Shown one piece after another: positions 28,174 to 37,584 of a DNA stretch of 64,000 bases. Source of the DNA: Rhodopirellula halodulae (GTDB lineage: Bacteria; Planctomycetota; Planctomycetia; Pirellulales; Pirellulaceae); assembly GCF_020966775.1 (NCBI RefSeq), contig NZ_JAJKFV010000029.1, positions 1,685,146-1,749,145 of the forward strand, given 5' to 3'. The position numbers were made by a program, and so were the translations under genes. The notes below the pieces were generated by a model that was not told the origin of the DNA, ran no database searches, and worked only from the letters and a program-made list of their open reading frames with translations. Within the stretch, counting starts at the first letter, position 1; each line of letters begins with the position of its first letter.

Positions 28174-28418
28174 TCACCGGGGTCCCATGAATGGGTGGTG
28201 GCTCCTAAGGAGGTGCAGGCCACCTTGAGGTCCACGTGCGGCCGCGATCGAGGCTCAAGTTCGGTTTGTATCGTTTGGTGAAGCGAAATGTTTGGTTTGG
28301 GTGGATTTTATCGGATAAAACAGTGAAGTCACTGTGAACGAAACCCTCCGAGACTGCTTATTTTAACGTAGTCTTGAAACTCCCTCCTCATTTCGAACGA
28401 CCATTGGAAGCATTGGGT
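28174..28418. other. Intergenic region upstream of metalloprotease
   Basis: About 245 bp. An imperfect hairpin near 28195-28224 (GGTGG ... CCACC around the palindrome CTCCTAAGGAG at 28202-28212) may end the queG transcript, though no T-run follows. The remainder is AT-rich near 28300-28370 and is the likely promoter of the metalloprotease gene. Confidence 0.4.
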
Positions 28419-31400
28419 ATGAATCGAACCTGCCGTTTTTTGGCAACCCTCGTCGCCGTTGTGGCGAGCGTGGGAAGTGCGTCGACCAGCTTCGCCGCGG
28501 ATCTGCCACCGTTCTCGAAAGTCTCTGAAGGCTACAAGCAACTTCCTGTTTCCGACCAAGCGGCTACCAAGGGCTTGTTCAATGTTTGGAAGCACGAGAA
28601 GGAATCATCTGTTATCGCCGAGCTGCCCAAGAATTTCGCGGGCAAGAAATACTTCGTCGCATTGACGCTCAGCAGTGGTGACAAGTACGCAGGACTCCAG
28701 TCGGGCGACTGGGTGGTTCAGTGGCGTCGCTACAACAATCGCTTGGCGTTGATCGCTCCCAACTTGGATATTCGCGCCACGGGAGATGCGGAATCCAAAG
28801 CGTCCGTGAAGCGGCTGTTCACTGACCGCGTGCTTCTGGACGTGCCAATCCTCGCGATGGGGCCCAGCGGTGGTCCGGTGATCGACTTGGATAGCATGTT
28901 GATTGGCAACGCCACGACCTTCTTCGGTTCGTCGGTGCGTTTGGCCAACAGTCGTCTGTTCGAGGTCGAGGCCGCGAAGGTTTTTCCTGAAAACGTTGAG
29001 CTGGCTTTTGAGGTTGTTGGAAGCGGCGGACGTCTGCAAACGCTTCACTATTCTTTCAGCGAAGTGCCAAGTAGCTCGAGTGGTTACAAGCCACGTGAAG
29101 CGGATGAACGGGTTGGCTTCTTCGTGACGTCCTTTTCTGATTTGAGCAAGTATCAAGACGACGAGACCCGCGTTCGCTACATCAATCGTTGGCATCTGGA
29201 AAAACGCGATCCGAAGTTGAAGCTGAGTCCTCCGAAAGAGCCGATTCGTTTCTACGTGGAACACACGGCTCCCGTCCGCTATCGACGTTGGATCAAGCAA
29301 GGCGTGGATTATTGGAACAAGGCTTTTGAAAAGGTCGGAATCGTTGACGCGATTGTCATCGAGTATCAAGACGCGGTTAGCAAAGCCCACATGGAGAAGG
29401 ATCCCGAGGATGTTCGGTACAACTTCATTCGTTGGTTGAACAACGACGTCGGCACCGCGATTGGACCCAGTCGCGTTCATCCGGAAACGGGTCAGATTTT
29501 GGACGCTGACATTATCCTCACCGATGGTTGGATTCGTCACTTCAATTTCAACTACAACGACTTGATGCCCAAGTTAGCAATGGAAGGCGTGAGCGCTGAA
29601 ACGCTGGCTTGGTTGGGCAATCATCCCAATTGGGACCCTCGCATCCGAATGGGCGCCAAAGAATCAGTCAATGCGTTGCGAAACAAGTACGCTCGCCAAG
29701 CTCAAGAACCCATGGCCGGTTTCGCGATGTCTCAAGCGGATCCCTCGTTGCTGGGTGACGATGAGTACGACGGGCTGATCGGCCAAGTCAGCCAAAAGAA
29801 TGGCCTTTGCATGGCCGCCGCTGGACGGAGCATGGATTTGGCGTTCGCTCGCATGAATTGGGGATTGGCCCTGATGGCTGACGAGGAAGCCAAGAAGAAA
29901 AAGGAAGAAGACGAAAAGAAAGCGGCGGAAGAGAAGGCTGAGAAGGACGACGAAACCTCTGACGAAACCGCCGAAGCCGGCAAAGAAGAGTCGAAAGAAG
30001 AATCCGACGAAGAAAAGGATTCGGAAGAAGACAAAACGGCAGAGAAGAAGGACGAACCGAAAGAAGAGGATGAGCTTCTCGACGGAATTCCGGAGTGGTT
30101 TGTCGGTCCTTTGCTGGCCGATTTGGTGGCCCACGAAGTCGGGCACACGCTGGGTCTTCGCCACAACTTCAAAGCTTCGGCGTTGTACACCATCGGTGAA
30201 ATCAACAGCGAAGACGTGAAGGGAAAGAAGCCATTCACCGCTTCGGTCATGGACTATGTGCCGATCAACTATCGCTATGAGGCCGGTGAGGTCCAGGGCG
30301 ATTACGGCATGATCGACATCGGTCCGTATGATTACTGGGCCATCGAGTACGGCTACACGTTCAGTGATTCCAAGTTGAAAGACATTCTGAAGCGATGCTC
30401 TGAACCAGAATTGCAATACGCAACGGACGAGGACACTAGCGGTCCCGACCCCTACGCTCGACGTTACGACTTCGGCAAGGACCCGTTGACGTATGGAGAA
30501 GAGCAAATGCGTTTGGCTCAGCTCTATCGTGAACGTCTGCTAGAAAAATTCGTCAAAGATGGCGATAGCTGGTCGAAAGCTCGACGGGGTTACGAACTGA
30601 CTCTCGGTCTGCAAACCAAAGCGGTCAGCATGATGTCCAATTGGATTGGCGGAGCCTTCGTCAATCGTGACAAGAAAGGCGATCCCGGAAACCGGGTTCC
30701 TGTCGAAGTCGTTCCCGCTGAAGATCAGCGTGCGGCATTGCAGTTTGTGATCAACACCAGTTTCCGTGACGAGTCTTATGGGCTGAGCACAGAGATTTTG
30801 GAGCGGTTGGGCATCGACAAATGGTTGGACAGTGGCCGTGGTATTTCAAACGAAGCCACATGGCCTATCCATGATCGAATTCTTGGAATGCAGGCCACGA
30901 CCCTGACCTTGTTGATGAACCCAACCACACTGCGACGTGTCTATGACAACGAACTGCGGCTGCCATCCGATGCGGATGCGTTGACGTTGCCTGAGTTGTT
31001 AGACACCGTCAGCGACGCTGTCTGGGAAGAGCTCGATGAGGAGTGCCCAGACGACCGAAATGATCGCAAGCCGATGATCAGCTCGTTGCGTCGCAACTTG
31101 CAACGCGAACACATCCAGCGATTGGTGGACCTGATTCTGGAGGAAGGCCAAGACACCGCGGCGTATCATCCGATCAGCAATTTGGCTCGGATGCAGCTTC
31201 GGACGTTGGCCAGCCGAATGGGGTCTTCGATCGAAAAGTGTGGCAAGAAGATGGACGCTTACAGCATGGCTCACCTGACCGAATGCAAGGAGCGTGTCCA
31301 GCGTGCTTTGGACGCAGGCTACACCTATGGCGGAGGAAACGCCAAGGGGCCGACCATCATGATGATGATGGGAAGCGAAACCGGAGACGTTTCGAACTAA
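28419..31400 (+). CDS. Large secreted zinc metalloprotease
   Basis: A 993-residue exported protease. I chose the ATG at 28419, which gives a signal peptide ending in SFAADL; the frame is open to a TTG at 28374. The zinc-binding motif HEVGHTLGLRH (HExxHxxGxxH, metzincin type) starts at about residue 572. The flanking architecture (long N-terminal beta-rich region, C-terminal helical region) matches the DUF5117/DUF4953 zinc-dependent metalloproteases common in planctomycetes and Bacteroidetes. A low-complexity Glu/Lys/Asp insert of about 65 residues sits just before the zinc motif (near residues 490-555). A strong terminator follows the gene. Confidence 0.88.
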   Translation: MNRTCRFLATLVAVVASVGSASTSFAADLPPFSKVSEGYKQLPVSDQAATKGLFNVWKHEKESSVIAELPKNFAGKKYFVALTLSSGDKYAGLQSGDWVVQWRRYNNRLALIAPNLDIRATGDAESKASVKRLFTDRVLLDVPILAMGPSGGPVIDLDSMLIGNATTFFGSSVRLANSRLFEVEAAKVFPENVELAFEVVGSGGRLQTLHYSFSEVPSSSSGYKPREADERVGFFVTSFSDLSKYQDDETRVRYINRWHLEKRDPKLKLSPPKEPIRFYVEHTAPVRYRRWIKQGVDYWNKAFEKVGIVDAIVIEYQDAVSKAHMEKDPEDVRYNFIRWLNNDVGTAIGPSRVHPETGQILDADIILTDGWIRHFNFNYNDLMPKLAMEGVSAETLAWLGNHPNWDPRIRMGAKESVNALRNKYARQAQEPMAGFAMSQADPSLLGDDEYDGLIGQVSQKNGLCMAAAGRSMDLAFARMNWGLALMADEEAKKKKEEDEKKAAEEKAEKDDETSDETAEAGKEESKEESDEEKDSEEDKTAEKKDEPKEEDELLDGIPEWFVGPLLADLVAHEVGHTLGLRHNFKASALYTIGEINSEDVKGKKPFTASVMDYVPINYRYEAGEVQGDYGMIDIGPYDYWAIEYGYTFSDSKLKDILKRCSEPELQYATDEDTSGPDPYARRYDFGKDPLTYGEEQMRLAQLYRERLLEKFVKDGDSWSKARRGYELTLGLQTKAVSMMSNWIGGAFVNRDKKGDPGNRVPVEVVPAEDQRAALQFVINTSFRDESYGLSTEILERLGIDKWLDSGRGISNEATWPIHDRILGMQATTLTLLMNPTTLRRVYDNELRLPSDADALTLPELLDTVSDAVWEELDEECPDDRNDRKPMISSLRRNLQREHIQRLVDLILEEGQDTAAYHPISNLARMQLRTLASRMGSSIEKCGKKMDAYSMAHLTECKERVQRALDAGYTYGGGNAKGPTIMMMMGSETGDVSN

Positions 31401-31430
31401 GCCGCATCTGCCAAACGAGTGATGTTACAA

Positions 31431-31466
31431 CAGCCTTCTCACCATCCGGTGAGGAGGCTGTTTTTT
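31431..31466 (+). terminator. Rho-independent terminator of metalloprotease gene
   Basis: Thirteen-base-pair stem with one G-T wobble, CAGCCTTCTCACC (31431-31443) against GGTGAGGAGGCTG (31448-31460), loop ATCC, followed by six T. It lies 30 bp after the metalloprotease stop codon. Confidence 0.92.
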
Positions 31467-31542
31467 GGTTTGAACAAATGTTTGAACGCGCAAGCAAGTT
31501 GCAACTCGACGACTTGTGCGTGCGGTCCAATGGAAACGAGAG

Positions 31543-32619
31543 TCAGTGTCCCAAATGCTGGATGCGCAAGCGTTCCGCGATGGGACGATCGAAACTTCCA
31601 AGCGAACTTCCTTCGGCGATGGTGCTCATCAAAGCCGCAAATCGTTCGATCTTGGGCAATAGGAAATCGGCCAATATCGGACCGATCGCATTGTTCAATT
31701 GGCTCTCAGGATCACCCGAGTAAACCGATGGTTCCGGGACATTGTCCAACGCTTCGTAAACGTCACACATCCACGGATCGATGGCGATGGCGGAAACGCC
31801 CAGCGAGATTAGCTTGATGCAATCGTCCACGTTGGCATGTTGTTCAGTGCCCCATCGCGGCGGCGACAACCAAATCGGTGGCGTGGTGGGAGACTCGAAC
31901 AATCGACCCAGCAATTCGGCGAACTGAATCCCGTCCATGCAAAGTTGTCCGGCCCGGATCAGCAACGCATCGGCCGGGATTGCCAGGATGGTATCCAGGT
32001 TTCGCCACAGCCACTCCGGGGTCACGCTAACCAGCACCGCTGCTTGCGGAGCCAATCGCCGCAACTGATGAATTTTGGTCGCCGTTTGTTCCAAACCGGG
32101 AATGTCTGGTGGCAAGGAAAAAGCCGAAACCCATCCACCGCCCGACAAGGGTTCGTCCTCCGGTGTGGACTCCCATCGCCGAATCTGTTCGGCGCTGTAA
32201 GCGAATCGTCCCGACGCGTCTCGCAGTGGTGACAAACGCAGGTCAACAAGTGTCGCGGAGTCGAAATCGGCCGGATTCAAGCCGTAACGTTCGCCGCGGT
32301 AGGGCAGCATCTGCAGCGTCGGCCGGACGAAGCCTTCCTCGGCCGAGTCCTCCGGCTGATCTGCTGCATACCCGAGTTCACTCAGCAGAAACGACGTGGC
32401 GATTCCGTGAGATTGCAAATGCGACGCCAGCGTTTGCGAGAGTTTCGCTGACCAGCGGTGCCACGGCGCATTGTCGAGAAACAAACGCGAGGGCAAACGC
32501 AGCGAATCGGATTGGTGGCGGCGAACGATGAACTCGGGCGGGTTCGGTGACAGTCCGCGTCGACCCTCGCCAAATTGCGGTGGAAGCAAGCACAACGCAT
32601 CGAGCGAACTGTCGAACAT
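31543..32619 (-). CDS. Hypothetical protein
   Basis: A 358-residue protein of unknown family. The frame is open to 32658, but the ATG at 32619 (MFDSSLDALCLLPPQ) is a better start. No signal peptide, membrane segment or catalytic motif stands out. The composition is that of a globular cytoplasmic protein. It is convergent with the metalloprotease gene and lies downstream of a receiver-domain gene on the same strand. The protein is supported mainly by its long uninterrupted frame and gene-like codon use. Confidence 0.6.
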   Translation of the reverse strand: MFDSSLDALCLLPPQFGEGRRGLSPNPPEFIVRRHQSDSLRLPSRLFLDNAPWHRWSAKLSQTLASHLQSHGIATSFLLSELGYAADQPEDSAEEGFVRPTLQMLPYRGERYGLNPADFDSATLVDLRLSPLRDASGRFAYSAEQIRRWESTPEDEPLSGGGWVSAFSLPPDIPGLEQTATKIHQLRRLAPQAAVLVSVTPEWLWRNLDTILAIPADALLIRAGQLCMDGIQFAELLGRLFESPTTPPIWLSPPRWGTEQHANVDDCIKLISLGVSAIAIDPWMCDVYEALDNVPEPSVYSGDPESQLNNAIGPILADFLLPKIERFAALMSTIAEGSSLGSFDRPIAERLRIQHLGH

Positions 32620-32770
32620 GATGACCCGGAGAAGAGAAGGAGACGACGCACCGGTCAAAGAGCATCCATCGGTTCAACAAAAACTTGCGTGCCGCAAAAT
32701 TGCGGCAGACCAAGTTCCGTTACCGAGAATTGTAGCCCGTACTGAATCCGTTGTCGCTCACTTCAAGCGA

Positions 32771-33196
32771 TCAACGCTCTTCCATTTCTTGGATGTAAAG
32801 CCGCAACCGGGACAACTCGTCGGTGGTGCCCTTCAGCTTGAGCATGTTCTCGACACGCTTCGTCAACTCGATTCGGTTGACCGGTTTGCTGAGGAAATCA
32901 TCGGTGCCTGCTTGGACGCCACGTTCGATGTCACCTAACTCGCTGAGCGCCGTGACCATCAACACCATGATGTTGTTGGTTTTCGGATCTTCTTTGATCT
33001 GCTTGCAGACCTCAAATCCGCTCAGCTTTGGCATCATCACATCCAGCAGGATCAAATCCGGCTTGAAAGATTCGACTTTCGCCAGCGTGTCTTCTCCGTC
33101 CACCGCGGTTTCCAACTCGCAATCGATGTTGACCAGATAGGCCTCCAACAATTCGCGGTTGGCCGTGTTGTCGTCAGCGATCAGGATCCGATGCAT
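32771..33196 (-). CDS. Stand-alone response-regulator receiver protein
   Basis: A 141-residue receiver domain with no output domain. The acidic pair is in ILIADDN (residues 4-10), the phospho-acceptor Asp is in LILLDVMMP (about residue 54), the conserved Thr is in VTALS and the Lys is in LSKPV. A short C-terminal helix follows. The nearest kinase is not in the window. It may act as a phosphate shuttle or through protein contacts. Confidence 0.88.
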   Translation of the reverse strand: MHRILIADDNTANRELLEAYLVNIDCELETAVDGEDTLAKVESFKPDLILLDVMMPKLSGFEVCKQIKEDPKTNNIMVLMVTALSELGDIERGVQAGTDDFLSKPVNRIELTKRVENMLKLKGTTDELSRLRLYIQEMEER

Positions 33197-33263
33197 CCGT
33201 GGGAGCTTTCAATGGAATGAAGGAGAAGAATTGTGCAAACGATGAACAACGAGGCGGACGAAA

Positions 33264-34526
33264 TCAGCCGACGCTGGCGGGGGCCTGAGCCGCAGCGGGA
33301 ACAGGGAAGTTCTGAGCCATTTCACGGATGTCACTGCGAATGGATTCGTGCAGCGAAGTGTTGTCCGCGTCCGACAACGCATCGTAGATCCACTGGCCAA
33401 TCCGTTTCATCTCGTCTTGCCCCATGCCACGAGTGGTCAAGGCCGGCGTTCCGATGCGAATGCCAGATGGGTCCATTGGTTTTCGCTCGTCGAACGGGAT
33501 CATATTCATGTTGACGGTGATGCCGCAAGCATCCAGAACCGCCTCGGCCTTCTTGCCGCCCAAGTCAACCGCGGTCACATCGACCAACATCAAGTGATTG
33601 TCCGTTCCGCCGCTGACCAGTCGCAACCCGCAACCCAGCAATGTCTCAGCCAGCGCGCGAGCATTGTCGACGACCGATTGGCCGTAGGCGGCGTACTCTT
33701 CGGTCATTGCCTCCGCGAAGCAGATCGCTTTTCCTGCAACCACGTGCATCAAAGGACCACCCTGGGTTCCCGGGAACACGTTTCGGTTCACCAGTTTCAG
33801 ATGTTCCTCTTTGCACATGATCAAACCACTGCGAGGACCACGAAGGGTCTTGTGCGTCGTGGTGGTCACATAGTCGGCAAACGGCACGGGGCTGTTGTGA
33901 ATCTTGGCCGCGACCAGACCGGCATAGTGAGCCATGTCGACCATCAATTTCGCACCGACTTCGTCCGCGATCTCTTTGAACTTGTCGTGCGGGATTTCGC
34001 GAGGGTAGGCGCTGGCGCCTGCGACGATCAATTTGGGTTTGTGTTCCCGAGCCAGCTTGGCGATTTGATCAAAGTCCAGGCGATGATTGACCTTGTCGAC
34101 GCCGTAGTTGACGAAGTTGTAAAGGCGTCCACTGATGTTCAGCTTCATGCCGTGCGTCAGGTGACCACCCTGAGCCAGATCCAATCCCAGAACGGTGTCG
34201 CCCACTTCGAGGCAGCTCAGGTAGACGGCGGCGTTGGCTTGCGAGCCACTGTGAGGCTGGACGTTGGCAGCTTCTGCGCCGAACAGTTCCTTGGCACGGT
34301 CAATCGCAATGGTTTCGACAACATCGACGTGCTCACAACCGCCGTAGTAGCGGCGACCTGGATACCCCTCCGCGTACTTGTTTGTCAAAACGCTACCCAC
34401 GGCTTCCATGATCGCTGGGCTGGTGTAATTCTCGCTCGCGATCATCTCCAACCCGTCCTGCTGACGCGTCGTTTCGGCTTGGATCGCATCCCAGATGGCG
34501 GGGTCTTGTGATTGAATGAAGCTCAT
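33264..34526 (-). CDS. glyA: Serine hydroxymethyltransferase
   Basis: A 420-residue PLP enzyme expected to interconvert serine and glycine with transfer of a one-carbon unit to tetrahydrofolate. The PLP lysine is in [14 protein letters not shown] (around residue 230) and the N-terminal [10 protein letters not shown] motif is intact. Length is typical of the family. It fits with serA, serC and folC elsewhere in the window, although it is not in an operon with them. Confidence 0.95.
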   Translation of the reverse strand: MSFIQSQDPAIWDAIQAETTRQQDGLEMIASENYTSPAIMEAVGSVLTNKYAEGYPGRRYYGGCEHVDVVETIAIDRAKELFGAEAANVQPHSGSQANAAVYLSCLEVGDTVLGLDLAQGGHLTHGMKLNISGRLYNFVNYGVDKVNHRLDFDQIAKLAREHKPKLIVAGASAYPREIPHDKFKEIADEVGAKLMVDMAHYAGLVAAKIHNSPVPFADYVTTTTHKTLRGPRSGLIMCKEEHLKLVNRNVFPGTQGGPLMHVVAGKAICFAEAMTEEYAAYGQSVVDNARALAETLLGCGLRLVSGGTDNHLMLVDVTAVDLGGKKAEAVLDACGITVNMNMIPFDERKPMDPSGIRIGTPALTTRGMGQDEMKRIGQWIYDALSDADNTSLHESIRSDIREMAQNFPVPAAAQAPASVG

Positions 34527-34802
34527 AGCAGGTCAATTCGAAGCGGGTGGGGGTAATGTGATCGGAAGAGCATTGTCGATTCCCATTAAAAAACCGTCAA
34601 TGACTGAAAAAAATCACTCGCACGCGGCGAATTGACCTGCAGCCGCTATCGAAACGCCACCGAAGGCATCGGCTCCGGGGCGAGCCCAAATCGAATCGCT
34701 GGGGCTGCTAAATTGAGTCGTTCAGCGTCACCTCGTCAAAAACGGACGTCAGCTCGTCTGACGAGACCAAGAAAAGATCACTCCATCAGCCGCATCCATT
34801 CA

Positions 34803-36935
34803 ATGAAGAACGGCCGTCCAGAAAGAACGACCCGAGGCTCAATGTTGGTGGCCCGCGCCGTGTTGCTTGGCATGCTGGGAATCGGCATGCTGGCGATCTG
34901 CACGACCATCGGATGCCGAAAAGAAAGTTCTTCGCAATCGACCGAAACACCCGCCGCGGGAATCGCGGAAACCCAGCCATCCAGTCCGCCCGCATCATCA
35001 AATCCCGCCGAGGCAGATGATTCCAATGGGAATGGCTCCGATGTCAATGTGGTCATGGCGACCAAACCGGGCGTCGAGATGATTTCGAATGCCGTGGGAA
35101 CTCAAGCTTGCGTCGCTTGCCATCCCAATCGTGCCTCTTCGTTCTTCGAAACCGCTCATGCCAATTCGCTGCGGGAAGTGAGTGCCGAAAGTGAATCCGA
35201 GTTGAATTCGTTCTTGCATCCCGCCAGCTCTCAACGCATGCGAGTGACGAAACAGGCAGAACAAGTCGTCCACGAAGCGTGGCAGGAATTGCCTCAAACC
35301 CGTTTTGAGCTTCCGATCGCCAGTGAGCCGATGGAATTGGTCATGGGAAGTGGAACCTTCGCGAAGTCGTATCTGTTTCGCGACGTGGACTCACTCATGC
35401 AGGCTCCGCTTACCCACTACACCAAGCGAGACCAATACGACATGTCGCCCGGCTATGACTCGGCGAACCATCTTGGTTTCTCACGACAAGTCACTGATGA
35501 CTGCTTGTTCTGTCACGCGGGTTCGCTGTCGCGATTGAAAGGCAACCGCAATCATTCGGTGTTGAATGAACTCGCCATTGGTTGTGAACGGTGTCACGGC
35601 GGTGGAGCTCAACATGTTGCCGTCGCAAAGGAACAAGCTGAGCAGAAAGACTCGCTGACCAACGACGCTCACTCCGATGTGGATTGGTCCATCGTTCATC
35701 CTGCTCAATTGCCACGCGATCAACTGGAATCGATCTGTGCCCAGTGTCATCTGCAAGGCGATGTCCAGATGTTCACGAATCAAAAAGACAGTTGGTCGTT
35801 TGAACCAGGAAACGATTTGGCGAAGACAAGACTCGTTTACAACGTTGGCCCTGCGAATCAGGTTGCTGATTCAACGACGTTCGTCGGGCATTTTGGACAG
35901 ATGCATGCAAGCAAGTGTTATTTGGAATCGGACGAGTTGACCTGTGTGACCTGTCACGATCCTCATCATGCAATCGACGAAGCGAATCGTGTGCAGGTCC
36001 ATCGTGATCATTGCCTGAACTGCCATGACAATTTGGATTGCGGGGAGGAGATGACGGTTCGTCAAGACGCCAATCAGAACTCGTGTCATGTCTGTCACAT
36101 GCCGCGGGCTGGCACAGAGGTCCCTCACGTATCGATCACCAATCACCTCATTGCGATTCCAACCGCGGACAGGCAGCAGGAAAGCTCTGAGGCCCGATCG
36201 TCAAAGGTCGCTCGCACGGAGCTGCCCAATGCAATCGCTTTGCTGGATCGATCACCCGAAGGCAGTTGGCAACGCGAACTCAACGAGTCGACGGCGATCG
36301 CACAGTGGTTGTGGATGGGGGCCGACGGCAGTTACGACACGCAGGAAGTCTTTCAGAAAGCCATTCAGAGACTACGGTCAGCGATTCAGGTTGCAGAAGA
36401 AAATGAGAATGCGTCCGAGCATGTTCATGTGTCTCTGATCGAAGCAAGAACACGTTTGGGGAGCCTGGTCGATCGCCTGCTGCGTCTTCCCGGCACTCGT
36501 GTTTCCGATGAAGAGCGAGCTGAATTGGCGAACGAAAGTCAGGAACTGATGCAGACGGTACTGGACCTGGAATCGGACCCAACCCCGGAGGTGCAGGTTG
36601 CATTAGAAAGTCTGGCGGGCTGGGCGGCTGAAGAAGAACGTCACCGCGAGGCCTACAACCTGTACAAGCGGTTGGTGAAGCTTCGTCGGAATCCGGCGGA
36701 TCACTACAACCTTGGTCTGGCCTGTGGGAAGCTGCGGCGGTTTGGTGAAGCGGAACAAGCCTTGTTGGAAGCCCTTCGCATCCAACCAACCTACTCTTTG
36801 CCGTATGCATCGCTCGCCAGGTTGTATCAATCCATCGATCCTGCCACCGCGTCGAATTACATGCAATTGGCGCAAAGACTTCAGTTGGTGCAGCAAGGTG
36901 ATTCGGTCAGCCAGGATTCTGAACCTTCGAAGTAG
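34803..36935 (+). CDS. Heptahaem cytochrome c lipoprotein with TPR tail
   Basis: A 710-residue protein. I chose the ATG at 34803, giving a lipoprotein signal (hydrophobic run LLGMLGIGMLAI, lipobox TIGC at about residue 37); the frame is open upstream to 34632. Seven CxxCH motifs can be read: CVACH, CLFCH, CERCH, CAQCH, CVTCH, CLNCH and CHVCH. The C-terminal third has TPR-like repeats (for example DHYNLGLACGKLRRFGEAEQAL). It resembles the octahaem protein at 4521-6857 in design. It should be tethered to a membrane and carry electrons. The stop lies 7 bp from the end of the convergent mfnE-like gene. Confidence 0.82.
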   Translation: MKNGRPERTTRGSMLVARAVLLGMLGIGMLAICTTIGCRKESSSQSTETPAAGIAETQPSSPPASSNPAEADDSNGNGSDVNVVMATKPGVEMISNAVGTQACVACHPNRASSFFETAHANSLREVSAESESELNSFLHPASSQRMRVTKQAEQVVHEAWQELPQTRFELPIASEPMELVMGSGTFAKSYLFRDVDSLMQAPLTHYTKRDQYDMSPGYDSANHLGFSRQVTDDCLFCHAGSLSRLKGNRNHSVLNELAIGCERCHGGGAQHVAVAKEQAEQKDSLTNDAHSDVDWSIVHPAQLPRDQLESICAQCHLQGDVQMFTNQKDSWSFEPGNDLAKTRLVYNVGPANQVADSTTFVGHFGQMHASKCYLESDELTCVTCHDPHHAIDEANRVQVHRDHCLNCHDNLDCGEEMTVRQDANQNSCHVCHMPRAGTEVPHVSITNHLIAIPTADRQQESSEARSSKVARTELPNAIALLDRSPEGSWQRELNESTAIAQWLWMGADGSYDTQEVFQKAIQRLRSAIQVAEENENASEHVHVSLIEARTRLGSLVDRLLRLPGTRVSDEERAELANESQELMQTVLDLESDPTPEVQVALESLAGWAAEEERHREAYNLYKRLVKLRRNPADHYNLGLACGKLRRFGEAEQALLEALRIQPTYSLPYASLARLYQSIDPATASNYMQLAQRLQLVQQGDSVSQDSEPSK

Positions 36936-36942
36936 GCATGCA

Positions 36943-37584
36943 TCACTTACACGCGGGAAGACGCTCCACACGCAGTTGATCCTTCATGTGTGAGAGTGCC
37001 CCACATGCCGAATCGACAATTCCCTCATCGATCCAATCGTCTAGCTGACCGTCGACCGGAACTTCGCACGACTTCAAAAGCACGACCTCATCCGCTTGGC
37101 AGCACATGGCGACCCACATGGCAATCGAGTCGGTGGTGGTTGACCAGTTCTCTGGCAACGGTGCATCGCAACCGCGGTGATAAACCAGGCCGGGAACTAA
37201 GAACGCAAGTGATGAACCCTTCGACGATGCTGGAACGACGGGGTTGGTTTGGTAATGATGCCATTGCGAGTCCGTTTCCAACAACGACACGTCGGCAAAC
37301 CGGTCATCTTCCAGAAAAGCGTTCGCAAGGTGTCGCACCGAGTGTTTGAGCATCTCGACGCACATCCAGTGAACCTCACGCTGATCAACCCGACGCAGTT
37401 GGTCCCACTGTCGCACGGCGTCGATCATTCGGCCACCACCGACAATCACACAGGTGTCTGCTGCAGTCTGCGCAGTCAGCCAAGCATGCACGTCGTCGAG
37501 TAAACCTGGACGCGTGAGCAGGCTGCCACCGAGCTTGATGACTCGACGAGTCGTTGGGTGAAAAGTCAAAGGGCGGCGAATCAT
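36943..37584 (-). CDS. Amino-acid-kinase family protein, MfnE-like
   Basis: A 213-residue kinase-fold protein with VIKLGGSLL near the N-terminus (residues 15-23) and VIVGGGRMID, both phosphate- and nucleotide-binding segments of the amino acid kinase superfamily. I chose the ATG at 37584 because it overlaps the stop of the upstream gene as ATGA; a longer start exists at 37611. Its partner is a hydantoinase/oxoprolinase-fold protein. This pairing matches MfnE and MfnF of methanofuran synthesis and the related one-carbon gene cluster of methylotrophs and planctomycetes. The specific function is inferred from context. Confidence 0.65.
   Translation of the reverse strand: MIRRPLTFHPTTRRVIKLGGSLLTRPGLLDDVHAWLTAQTAADTCVIVGGGRMIDAVRQWDQLRRVDQREVHWMCVEMLKHSVRHLANAFLEDDRFADVSLLETDSQWHHYQTNPVVPASSKGSSLAFLVPGLVYHRGCDAPLPENWSTTTDSIAMWVAMCCQADEVVLLKSCEVPVDGQLDDWIDEGIVDSACGALSHMKDQLRVERLPACK

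Noticed and set aside
29664..30506. Minus-strand 280-residue frame with Phe/Leu-rich sequence
   Set aside because: It is the reverse of the Glu/Lys-rich metalloprotease insert; hydrophobicity is an artefact.
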